Made by a program: the position numbers and the translations under genes. From assembly GCA_905221605.1 (NCBI GenBank), contig CAJNDS010000557.1:650682-714681 (forward strand): a DNA stretch of 64,000 bases. The letters run 5' to 3'. This document shows, piece after piece, positions 9,830 to 21,400 of the stretch; position 1 is the stretch's first letter; each line of letters opens with the position of its first letter. This stretch comes from Symbiodinium natans. Its lineage: Eukaryota; Sar; Dinophyceae; Suessiales; Symbiodiniaceae. The notes under the pieces were generated by a model. The model searched no databases and was not told where the DNA came from. It was given only the letters and a program-made list of their open reading frames with translations.

Positions 9830-11749
9830 CGGGGCCGCGCAGATTTATTGGGACGACAGCTGGAGGCTCCAGGGGGCTTGTTCTTTTTGAGCGTCCCCTT
9901 TTGAGGCACCTTCAGCAGTCAGCGTCCCTTACCCCCCCATGTAGTCATGTAGTATCCCCACTGACAAACGCAACCCAGGCGGGGGGTGTTCCGCAGTGTT
10001 GCTCGAAGGATCACCCCCGTGCTAACTCTGCCCGGCTGCTGGGAACACGCGAAGCCGACAGCTCATGGGCGGCTTCAGCACGTGGTTCCGCCTCCTAAGA
10101 TGCTGTGGCTGTGTGGCCAATGTGCGCGCTGCAAGGAGTTACAACTTACAATTGTCAAGGAAAGGAACGACCCTCTGGGGCAATAGTCTTAGGAGGTGCC
10201 TTGTGAAGGGTCCTTATATTCTAAGGGTGATCCTACCATCTGGGGGGTCTGTAGCAGGGGGCCGCTTATTATCATAAACCCCGACATCTCCCACGGGATC
10301 AAAAACATCAAGCCCAGGCCCCACCGTACTTTCTCAAGCGGCATGAACATCTAGCCCGTGCTTCCTTTCGCCTTGTGCACGAGTTCCTCGCCAACCCGAG
10401 AACCCCAAACTCAAAGACCGTAAACTTCTATCCCTGAACATCAACACCCCCAAGCCCGGCCCAAGCCCTCAACCCTGAACTCATCAAAACCCTCAAGGTC
10501 ACGAGACTGGTTGAAAAGATCTTCTGTGCCCAGGGGCCGAGTGGGGCGGGTCGGTGTAGCTGCTGACGACCTCTGGTGGCTCCTCATCAAGGGCTTCGGG
10601 GCTTTTTGTTGGGTTTTCCCTGGAAGGGCTTGTTTGTGGTCCAAGACTTCGGGTTTAGGCTCACAACCTCCAGGCACCAAACTCACCAGCACATGCTCTC
10701 CTTTGGGCCCTCTGTCAGGTCTTCTTCTGCACAGCAGCTCGCGCCAAGCCCCATGACAGCGCAGAGGCTCCAGATTCAGAGCGCACAGCTGCCCGGTGCA
10801 AAGGTTTTGTCCGGTATGGATTGGGCGTTAGGACTTAGGGCTTAGGGTTGAGGACTGCTTGCAAAGTCGTCAAGTACTTTCGAGCCAGACGGCTTGCGTC
10901 ACTGTTTCGTTAAGAGCCCCGCACTCGCACCCAGAGAAAGACGCAACATTCGCATTCCAGAGCCCTCCCAGCATGGCCTGCTTTGCAGAGTGCCAATGGA
11001 CGGGAATCCCAGCGTGACAGTCGTACACCACCTTGAGCGATGCTTGAGTGCACGTGCGGAGGACTCTGTAGTCAGCCGGTTGGACCGAAGGAAGTACATG
11101 CCCATTCAGCTTTCCACATCCCTCAAGTCAGATGATGCTGCCGAGGGGGCCGAGTCTGGGCAGGCGACATCGTACTTCTTGCAGCAGAAGTACCTGGGCA
11201 AGCAGACCCAATCCTGGGAGCTCCTGGCACCCCCCCTTTCCCAATCCCCTGCACGCACGTCAATTGCCAGAGACAGCAGTCCAGGCGGCTTTTTGGACTC
11301 GCTCCAACCATGCCGCCAGTTCGAGACCTGTGGCACTGACTGGGGCAGGAAGACCCACACATGCGCTCATGTCAGGCCGGCAAGAAAGTCCATAATATCA
11401 TTTACTTCCATCATCCCGTTACAGCTAGCCGATGGGGAGCCATCCTGCCATTTTCAAACAACTACGTGCGGGTACTACGTTACAGGGACCGAAGTCTCTC
11501 CGGGTGGACCCTCCATGCAGGTATACTCGACGGGACCTTTGTGAGCGAATGTGGGGGGGGAGGGGGTACCCCTACACCCTAAACCCTAAACCCCCTTGAG
11601 GCGGGGAATGTTGTTATGGAAGAACCTTTAGCTTCCCTACACGGCCCCAACCCCTCGACCCCCGACGCCCTGCTTGCGTGATGAGGAATCGCAAGCCCTC
11701 CCTTTAGGGCCTGTCATCCGAGTACTCGGACGGATCAGAATTTGGGGTC
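9830..11749. other. No gene recognised; contains a dispersed element copy
   Basis: A plus-oriented copy of the dispersed element lies at about 10,150-10,270 (GGTGCCTTGTGAAGGGTCCTT, then TCTAAGGGTGATCCTACC). A plus-strand frame of 216 codons at 10,894-11,544 has no family pattern and is opposed by other open frames, so I do not call it. Upstream exons of the TIR-like gene could be hidden here. Confidence 0.4.
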
Positions 11750-12363
11750 TAGGGTTCAGGGTTTCAGTGTTTTGGGGATTAGGGTGTAGGTCTAGGGTCT
11801 AGCGTTTAGGGTCTAGGGTCTAGGGTTTAGGGTTCAGGGTTTAGGGTTTAGGGTTTAGGGCTTAGGGTTTAGGGTTTAGGGTTGAGCTCAGCCCGCCGCC
11901 CCAGCACGGCAGTCGTAGTCGTCCTTCGGGCAGCCCAGGGCCTTGGACGCAAGGTTTAAGGGTGTAGGATTTAGGCTCTAGGGTTTAGGGTTTGGGGTCT
12001 AGGGTTTAGGGTTTAGGGTCTAGGGTTTAGGGTTTAGGGTCTAGGATTTAGGCTCTAGGGTTTAGGGTTTGGGGTCTAGGGTTTAGGGTTTAGGGTCTAG
12101 GGTTTAGGGTTTAGGGTCTAGGATTTAGGCTCTAGGGTTTAGGGTTTTAGGGTTTTAGGGTTTTAGGGTTTTAGGGTCTAGGGTTTTGGGTTTTGGGTTT
12201 TAGGGTTTTGGGTTTTGGGTTTTAGGGTTTTAGGGTTTTAGGGTTTTAGGGTTTTAGGGTTTTAGGGTTTAGAGTTTTAGGGTTTTAGGGTTTTAGGGTT
12301 TTAGGGTTTTAGGGTTTAGGGTTTTAGGGTTTTAGGGTTTTAGGGCTTTAGGGTTTTAGGGTT
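11750..12363. repeat. Long degenerate telomere-type array
   Basis: Units TTTAGGG, TCTAGGG, TTTTAGGG and TTTTGGG are mixed over about 600 bp, broken only by the short exon-like piece at 11,886-11,955. Within it, a higher-order pattern repeats near 11,965-12,130 (TAGGATTTAGGCTCTAGGG and following units). From 12,150 the unit is mainly the 8-mer TTTTAGGG. Confidence 0.85.
11900..11941 (-). CDS. Isolated 14-codon exon between telomere-type arrays
   Basis: Between two telomere-type runs, the minus strand holds an AG acceptor, 42 bases encoding ALGCPKDDYDCRAG, and a GC donor. Composition and codon pattern resemble the other exons in the window. The parent gene is not known. It could be an upstream exon of the TIR-like gene at 2,974-9,803, which has the same orientation. 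Confidence 0.4.
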
Positions 12364-14756
12364 ACCTCTGAAAAGTCACTGCTTCAAAGTACTCCTGGAA
12401 GGGATGTGGAGGAAGGGGAGTTTAAGGAGGGGGTAGGGGGACCATTTGACCCAAGCGCTACAGGATCCCCCCCTCAATGGTAAGTCATGGTAGAGACTTG
12501 GTAGGGATGCACGGGGGATCTGGGATGCGGGTGAACCGTTCGTGTGTTCGCGTGTTCACGTTCAGAGCCGTCTGAACCCTTGACCAGAGGTCTGAACCGA
12601 AGCTCGGTTCACCCCGGAGAACACTCAAGTCAAGCGTCGTGCTTTCGGCAGCACCAGGTCCGCTTCGCCTCAGGCCAGGTGTCCTGTTTGAAGTACCAAA
12701 AGCCTCGGCTAACCTCCTCTCGACTCTGAAAGTTGTTACTGGTGATCCCCCGCCTTCTATAAGTCCTTATTAGGTGACGCGGACTGTCGACAAAGTATTA
12801 GGGCACTGTGTAGAACCCCAGGTCCTGGCTTCCTGCGTAGCAGTCGTCGCCTCCGCTCATGGAAAGATGATCAGATACTGTGCACCATTGGTGAATCCTT
12901 TCATGATAGCTCTTGCCCACCATGCCTACCTGGTCCTATCCCGCTCTTAACGGCTTCTCACTTCGCTGCTTCATCACCTGCGTTGGTCTCGTCGCGGCTC
13001 TTGCTGTATCAGGACCAGAAAGTAAGGCTTGCTGACCTGGTTTAACATCCCGCGGAAGTACCGGGAGCATGACCCAAACGCAAGACGACTCCAAAGCCTA
13101 AGGGGGGGGGGGCCCAAGACCCAAGACTCTCCGCCCAGGCCTGGGCAGCCACGCTGCTCGTGCGCACAGCAGTAGGCTTTCTTGGCCTCGCCCAGGCCCC
13201 CGCAATTTCAACTGAGCTACTCTTCAGACTCCCGTGTTTTACTCCCGAGTTCTTGCGACCATGGTGGCAGTCGCCAGCACAAGCCCCTTATACCCCCCTG
13301 TTTGCCTCAAGCCCCGCCTCGGACCAGGCCTTCTGCCAGTTGTTGAACGCTGCATCGCAGTCAAACCTGAAGGAAGAGCACACCCAGAAAGGCCCTGCGA
13401 AATGACTCACCCGCGTCAGGGTTCCAGCTGGGATGCTACTCCCAACAGCGCGTGACCATGGCAAAAATGACGATTCGATGAAAAGGGTCAGGGGCCGTTA
13501 GGGGCCTGGACTTCATGCATCAGTGCATCAGGCTTCGCCTGCAGGAGCTTCACCGCGTAGTTTCTTGGGGTCAACTAGGACGATACCCCGTTACAGACAG
13601 CGATGCCGACTAGGACAATAGTCTCGCACGGCAACCGAATGGACGCTGCTCACTAGGCATGTCCCAATCAACGGACGATGCTATCCTTCTTGGCCTGTGC
13701 TAGCAACACTTTAGCAGAGTTCGGCTCAGGGCGTCGCGCCCGGCAAGGCCAAGTAAAACGCCTTCGCGCGCTACCTCCCGGCCGGTGTGGAGCTGGGACC
13801 CCCAGCGGCTTTGAGGCGACTTGGCAGCCCTTGCCGAGCTGGGCGCAGCACCAAGCCTTTCAAGAGTTCCGCAGCAAGAAGAAACACAAAAGGTGAGCAT
13901 ATATATGTGCATGTGGATTGGGAAAAGACATACATACGTATATGCATACATGCATAGCGACTCAAACGACGTAGACAAAGATGTTCTAGGTACACCGAAG
14001 ATATGATCCTGCCCGTCAGCACTAGGCTGAGGCTTGCCCTACCGAAGATCACATTGGGCGATCCATTGCGGGCGCTGCATCCGGGTTGCCCACGAGCACC
14101 CACGACTCAGTTGAGGATTCAGCAACTTCGGCCGAGGCTCCTTCTTCTCAGCAGGCCAGGCAGTCTCCCAATGGAAGTAATCGACCGCGCAGTCGAACCT
14201 CGGATGCTCCAAGCTCACCCCCCAAACCTGGCTCCAAATCCACCCAAATCCATCCAGCCAAGCTTCATCGGCTGCACAGGATCTGGCCGCGGAGGGTTCA
14301 AGGTTGCCATTTGGACATGGGCGACGGCTGGTCCAGATTTCTAGCAAAGCTGAAGGTTGACTTTTGGGGATGGCACTTTCAGCTCTACTAACTCTAGCTC
14401 ACAGACGCATGTGCTCGACTGCAAGATCCTCAGCTTTTTCTCCAACAAAAGCAGCAGAGTCAATCGCCCCAGATCCCAACGCAAAATCCGGGGGCCCGAA
14501 AACCGGGGCCATTCCATCCCACAGTCCCTTGAGGTCGGTTGCATGAGGCCTCTGTGCGTGTCGTGGTACATCCCGCGCCTGGCGACAGCACTCGGTGTCG
14601 AGAGGACAGGACACTTGCGACCCGCCTTTGACTTACAAGAGATGTCAAACTGGACTCTGCAGATGAAGCTGCGTCCCAAAAGCCCCAAATGGCCCCCCAG
14701 GATCCCGAGAACACGGGGATGCAGGGTGGTGGCAGACAAGGCTGTCCTCTAGGGAG
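12364..14756. other. No gene recognised
   Basis: Mixed-composition sequence without clear repeats. Minus-strand pieces at about 14,400-14,560 (GAIDSAAFVGEKAEDLAVEH) and 14,100-14,280 (WIWSQVWGVSLEHPRF) read like exons, but I could not join them by phase to neighbours. Confidence 0.35.
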
Positions 14757-15155
14757 CTACCCTAAACCCTAAACCCTATTCCCTAAACCCTAATCCCTAA
14801 ACCCTAACCCCTAACCCCTAACCCCTAAACCCTAAACCCTAATCCCTAAACCCTAAACCCTAAATCCAGCCCACGCCTCCAGAGGATGCCCACCACCAGC
14901 GAAGCAATGACACCGAGCAAGAGCACGCCACAGAAGCAGAGGCCTCTCGTTTGCGTGTGTGTGCGTGTGTGTGTGCAGGGTTTAGGGTTCAGGGTTTAGG
15001 GTTTAGGGTCTAGGGTTTAGGGTTTAGGGTTAAGGGTTAAGGGTTAAGGGTTTAGGGTTTAGGGTTTAGGGTTTAGGGTTTAGGGTTTAGGGTTTAGGGT
15101 TTAGGGTTTAGGGTTTAGGGTTTAGGGTTTAGGGTTTAGGGTTTAGGGTTGAGGG
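14757..15155. repeat. Paired CCCTAAA and TTTAGGG runs flanking an exon
   Basis: A CCCTAAA run (14,757-14,867, with TAATCCC variants) and a TTTAGGG run (14,978-15,155, including about fourteen perfect units) point away from each other around the exon at 14,877-14,943 and a GTGTGTGC stretch. Confidence 0.9.
14877..14943 (-). CDS. Isolated exon encoding a transmembrane segment
   Basis: The minus strand reads an AG acceptor, 67 bases (2+63+2), then a GC donor (GCGTGGG). The 21 complete codons give LCFCGVLLLGVIASLVVGILW, one strongly hydrophobic helix. Flanking sequence is telomere-type on both sides, as for other exons here. The parent gene is unknown. Confidence 0.5.
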
Positions 15156-17049
15156 TTTACGGCTTGCGATGTCTGCAACTTCTTGTGCTTGTGAAACTGC
15201 CCTTCGCGCTTTCTCGGGAACCTGCGACCTGCAGACTAGGACTCAGAATCAGAAGAACTTTGCATCTCCCTTCGCCAGCAATTCTTGCGCCAAAAGATGT
15301 CAAAAGATTGGGACATGCTTGGCCGAGTGGCAGCAAGGATTGCAGCGCCAGCCATAAACTGGATGCCGTTCACGGTCCCAACTGCCCCTGCCCTGCAATT
15401 CGGGGGGCACAGCGCTTTGGGCAGCTGATTGGGGCTTCCTGGGACCGAGAGAAGTGAGGAGACTTTGCTTCCGGATTCAGTTCGCCTCTGCTGCTCTCTT
15501 GGGCACATACACCTGTAAGCCTCTTTCCAAGGTAACCAGCTCCCTTGAAAGCTGTGCCTGGCCAACGAAGTGCATGTCCTCCAGATGTGGACATGCAGAA
15601 GTAGAGCGCACGTTTTTTCAACCCAGCAGAGATCTGCAGAATCCGACCTCTACCAGGAACCTTGATACTCCGGTCTCGCAGCAACATCTGAGGCGCTGCT
15701 GGGAGAGACGACTTCTGGAATCGATGTCCATGTTCACGTTCTCATCTGCTTCATGCTAACTCCAAGCCAGGGTCCTCGATTTTCTCGTATGCCCCACGCC
15801 CATGGCCGGTATACGTCCAGTTGCCTGGCCTGCAGGGACACTGCACTCGGCTGCCTGAAGCTTCTGGAGCACGGGGGGGGGGGGGGGGGGGGCAGTTTGG
15901 GGATTGCTCGCAAACTGTTGGCATAAAAACGCGCCAATCACGAAGGCACCAGAGGAAAGTTTTGAACAACCTGTGCCATGCTGTGCCTCACGTGATCGAC
16001 ATCGCGGTCAAAGCAGAGGTGCTCGGCACCTTGCCCAAAGATGCAAGAGATATCAAAAGTCTGCCAGCTTCGGGCCATGCCGCCAGCCCCCTCTCGCTGC
16101 CCCTACACCCTATGGGCAATTTCCCAAACATTCGGGGGACATGCCCCAAGCATCATTTAGCACAGGCCCCTTTATCGTAACCCCCCAGAACAGGTACCCC
16201 AGTTTTTTGGGTGCCGGTTGGGTACCCCAAATACTTTGGGCCGCCTTAAAATGAGGAACCCAAAAAGGACGCTATTTTCTTGTTTTTTGAGTTTTTTTTT
16301 TTTTGGGGGGGGGGGGCACCCCTAATATAATATAGATCCCCAAATAAGATTTCCTCGGAACAGGGACCCCAATAAGGGACCTCTAATTCAGAGAAATCAC
16401 CCATACATGTCCCTGACCTCCCCCCCTTCTCCCCTCACTGGGCCGGCGGCCGCCGCAACCTCGGGCTGAGTTCAGGTTGCGGTGTTTAGGGTCTAGGGTT
16501 GAGCGGAGTTCAGGTTTCTTGAGTGGAGTTCTTAGGGCTTTTGAGGTCTGCAGGGTTGAGGATTTCTCAAGGTCTTCCTTGGGCTTTCTAAAGGGTTCTT
16601 GGGGCTTCAGGGGGGGAGGGGGGGGGGGGGGGGGGTGGGTCGGCTTAGCTGCGTGGGTCGGAAGTTCAGGTGCAGTCGAGACACCAAGGTCGTCAGCCGG
16701 CAAAGCAGTTTCTCGCACCATGCCGAGCCAACTGCGGCAAGTTGCCTTTAGATTCGGTGCCCAGGATGCTATAGCTTACAGGCCCCCATCAGCCTGGTAG
16801 CCTGAAGCTGAGGCGATGCAAACTGGGTGCTAAAGCTCCTGCACACTCTTGCCATGCTTAGTGTCATAACCGATGACTCTCTCAAAGCCAAACGCAAGGA
16901 ACGCGGGTCAAGACATGGAAAAAAAAAAAAAAAACACCATGCCCATGGGCACCCTGGGCACCCCCCATTGCTCATGACAAGGCTTCTGGAAGACTGAACG
17001 AACGAGGCGTGGTCGGATCTTCTTGGACTTGGGCAGCTTGTCCGCTTAC
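15156..17049. other. No gene recognised; dispersed-element material
   Basis: Several frames on both strands have no family pattern. G or C homopolymers occur at 15,873-15,892 and 16,618-16,635. At 16,165-16,385 there is dispersed-element-like sequence (GGGTACCCC, a poly-T/poly-G piece, CAATAAGGGACC). A minus-strand piece reading VNGIQFMAGAAILAATRPS (about 15,300-15,375) may be an exon. Confidence 0.35.
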
Positions 17050-18367
17050 CTAGTCCACGTCCAGCTCATCCTCCTCCAGGACCTCGCCAATGGCGCGGGC
17101 GCGGGCGCTCAACGCAACTTCGCAACCCCGCAACCACTGGACGCCTGACGGCACCTACAGAAAGGTCAGAAGGGTTCTTAAGGGACTCCCTATAGCTCCC
17201 TATGCTTCCCTAAGGCCCCTCCCTTAAGAACCCTCTAACAGAAGGACACCGTGGGGACCAAAAGCTGGTGGAATCATCTGCACGCGCTACGAACGCAGCA
17301 ACCGCAATGCGTGAAAGTCCTGCCATGACAGTTCTCTGAATCCCCCCCCCCTACCTAATCCCCCAAAAGGATCCCCAAAAGGAACCCTACACTAGAGAAC
17401 TACCCCACATAACCGAACAGCAGAAGCATGCCCAACAAAATCTCTGCCGAGGGGCCGCAGGTCCCGGCCTGGGAACAAAAGAGACTGACACTCCACAGGA
17501 GCGCTCTGTACCCTAAACCCTAAAGCCCCTAAACCCTAAACCCCAAACCCCCGAAAGCTGAAGCCTGTTTGAAAGCTTAGGGTTTAGGGTTTAGGGTTTA
17601 GGGTGGATTCAAGGTTTAGGGTTTAGGGTGTAGGGTTTAAGTTTAGGGTTTAGGGTTGAGGGTTGAGAGTTGAGGGTTGGGGGGTTGGGGGGTTGGGGGG
17701 TTGGGGGTTGAGGGATTCGGGTTTTGGGTTTAGGGTTCGCATGCAGATCGTTTTCACGTGCTCTGCCTACACTGCGACACTCGGGCCCGCGCTGGTACCA
17801 TGGCCCCAAACTGCGAGTCTTCCCCCAAGCCTTGGGATCCGAAGAGGAGTCAGGCTTTAGGGTTCAGGGTTCAGGGTTCAGGGTTTAGGGTTTAGGGTTT
17901 AGGGTTAGGGTTTAAGGGTTTCAAGATTTTGTGTCCCCATCTTGGGTTCAGATGTTCAAGTTTGGGATGGGCCCCTTGCAGCTCAGAGCAGAGAAGGGCC
18001 AGTCTAGCGACGCTCAGAGGCTTACGCGTTCCATCGACGAGTCCAGTCCGCAACTTTACGCCGTCCTCCAAAAGCAAATCCCCCATTCTGGACTGTTCGT
18101 AGGGATTCTAGTACCCCCTAGTCTAATCCCTATTCTGGACTGTTAGTACAAGTCCTTAATCGGGATTCTAGTACCCCTTACTATACTCCCTATGGTGGAC
18201 AAGGGGTAACATCCCAACCTCCGCTGACGGAGCTCAGCACGGTGCTCTTTCCACGCGAGCAAGGATGGCATCGCGGAAGAAGGCCTGCTCGGGCTCGGGA
18301 GCCCCCGAGAGCGAAATAAATACAAACAACAAATATACAAATAATCATAACAATAATAATCATAAAT

Positions 18368-18404
<37 letters not shown>

Positions 18405-21400
18405 GTAAAACTCCCCCCCTAACCGGTCGCGGATGGTTGAGGTCACTTGCTGCATGCGCCGCCTCACTTCGATTCCGGCTTCCACTCGGTGCGGCTGCAG
18501 GGGCCGAAGAATGCGCCCACAGCAGCCTCTTCCTAAACCCTAAACCCTAAACCCTAGACCCTAGACCCTAAACCCTAAACCCTAAACCCTAAACCCTGAA
18601 CCCTAGCCCTAAACCCTAAACCCTAAGGCCCTAAGCCCCTAAGCCCCTAAACCCCTAAGCCCACGCAAACCCGGACTGGGGCCTCGCCCTCCTCGCTGCT
18701 GCGATCCAGCGGCAGCCAAGGACTGAGGATGGGCATCCTACTAAATTCATTGGTACTTCTGAACCCAAATGACATACATATACATATGTGTATATATATA
18801 TACATATATATATATATATGTATATAGACATGTATATTTGGGTGGCTGTCAAAATTATGATCCCTTTTGGGGTACCCTTAGGTGCCGTATTATAATAGGG
18901 ATCCAAAAAGGGACCAGAATTTTGACAACCACCCATTTGTTGGAGTAGCTAGAGCCATATTCGGGCACTTCAGGGGCTTAGAAGTGGGATATAGAACTGC
19001 AGAGAGGTGGGCTATTAATTTCCGTCTAGTTTTCACACGGCAACTTCTGCTTCAGAAAGGGACCCTCGTTTGGAGAACTGACCAGATATGGGGGTTAACA
19101 TACGGGACCCTAACGAGGACCCCAGTAAGGTACCCCCCCCCCCTCTTTTTTCGGAGATCCCCATATGACCAGATGCACTGAGCACGCAACATCTCCTCCT
19201 CCTTGAAGTGCTGCTTGTACAGCACCAATCCTGCGCCGAGCCACTGACGTGCTTCGAGGTCACGGGCAAATGGCGCTGCCACGAGTCTACCGGTGCTTCG
19301 GCAAACGCCCACATTGTCCGACATGATCCTGGCCCTAAACTCCCGAAACCCCAGCCCTAAACGCTAAACCCGAAACCCTCAACCCTCAACCCTAAACCCT
19401 CAACCCTAAACCCTAAACCCTAAACCCTAAACCCTAAACCCACTCAGGCCCCGCACCGGCGGCAGGCGCCACGAACTCCGAGAGGTCCACGACCTGCTCA
19501 GCCGCCAGGGCCGCCTTGAGCCTCAGTGAACTCAGGGATCCGAAGGGTGTTTAGGGTTTAGGGTTTAGGGTTTAGGGCTTAGGGTTTAGGATTCAGGGTT
19601 TAGGGTGTCGGGTTTGAGTTTTAGAGTTTTGAGTTTAGGGTTGGGGTTCGGGTTTAAGGGTTTCCGAGGCTTTTAGCTCTAGGGTTTCAAGCTTCTAGGG
19701 TTCATTGGCCGGGTCGGGGTTTGGAGGGTTCAGGGGTTTACGGCTTCGAAGCTTTTGCCCCGGGTTCAGGGTGTAGAGCCAAAGCTCTGACCCACATGTT
19801 GCAGCCAACAAATCTCTGAGCCCTAAACCCAGAACCCTAACCCTAAACCCTAAACCCTAACCTATAAACCCGAACCCCTTGAAAGCCCCACATCCTTTTT
19901 GCCATAAGCCTCACTGGGAGCCCGCGCTCCGCGACCGGCAGCACGCCGCGCGCGACGGCGCAGCAGGAGCCCACGATCAGCCGGACCTAGTGGGATCCTT
20001 TTGGGGCTTTGGGGCTTTGGGGCTTTGGGGCTTTGGGGGCGTACGTGGGGGGGGGGGGGGGGGGGTGGCTTCTTTTCCCAACTGTGAACTTCGTAACCTT
20101 GTTGTCACCGAAAAGTTGCAAGATGCTGGTCTGCCAAAGAACGAAAACACTGTTGTCACATCGCTCGGAACAGTCCAACCCTCGGGGGGCCGGGGCGTGG
20201 GGGGTGGGTGGGTTGGGGGGTGGGGGTGCGACAATGTAAGGTTATTTGTGCTTATCGGCTAGGGTCTGGGTTCAGAACCTTGCGAACTGGTGGGGTTGTT
20301 AATGGGGCGAAAGACGGGTGGAGGGAATCCTGGGGACTGAGACAGGCGCCATGCTGTTCAGGAAGCCTTCGCCGACCTAAGCAGACTGCCGGAGAAAAGA
20401 AGAAAACAGTTTCCGTTTCGGCCGCCGATCTATGCAGCGGCTATTCGCCAGAAGCTCCACCTTTCCCTAGGTGCCACGCCAGACGAACACACAGCATCTC
20501 CTCTGTGGAGTTGGTGGCGGTCACCGGCTCCGGCAAGAGTTCGCAGACGCCTGGTGGCGTGTCTTGTATTCTCGGAGTTGTATTCGGGCCGAGATGCCGC
20601 GACAGCTGAATCCAACAAAACAAGCAACAACATTCATGCGAAACATGTTACCAGCTCCATCCATCTCACATTTCACACAAGGGAAGCTCATACATGGAGG
20701 TGGCCCACGCTGAAGCAGAAGCTGGGCGCGCCTACTTCCCGGACCGTCAAGTCCCGGCCCTCCTGTCCAAGTTCACTGTGGACGGAGCTTGGCTCGCAGG
20801 CTGATCTGATACACTTGCCGCTATATAGGTGTAGAGTGCAGTCGAGTTCGTGGAATGCTCAACATAGACTACATGAAAAAGTACGGCTGTCAGTGCAGTT
20901 CATCACACACGGGCTTGGTGCTGCAAAGACATGCTCTGCCGGCTTCTAGTAGCATGCTCGAAGCATTGTAACCTCACACTGCCTCACATTGCGCATAAAG
21001 CTGCGTTGAACTCTGCTTTGCAAAACGCGACATGTTCAATACACCATAACCATGCACAAAAACACCTAAAGCAGCAAGCTCGCATGCTGATTGTATCGGG
21101 AATCGACGAGACGACCCGCCGGCTTGGAACACCCCCGAACAGAAGCCTTACCTGAACTCCGAAAAGTTCCGCTGCAGGTCTGCTATGCAACTTGAATTCC
21201 TGTGGTGGACTGCTGGGGATCGGCTTCTGGCTGGTTGCGGGTAGCGGTTGAGATATCTTCAAGGTGCTTTGAAGGCCTAACCGCCCAACCCCTCAACCCA
21301 CACCTAAACCCACATGGAAACTCCAAACCCCGTCCCTTCTTGGTCCTACGCCCGCCTGCCCAGAAACAAGGTTTCGGAAAAAGAAAACCTTGCACAAAGT

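Noticed and set aside
10894-11544. 216-codon plus-strand frame
   Set aside because: No domain, no conserved-looking segment, opposed by minus-strand frames of similar length, and on the strand opposite to every supported gene.
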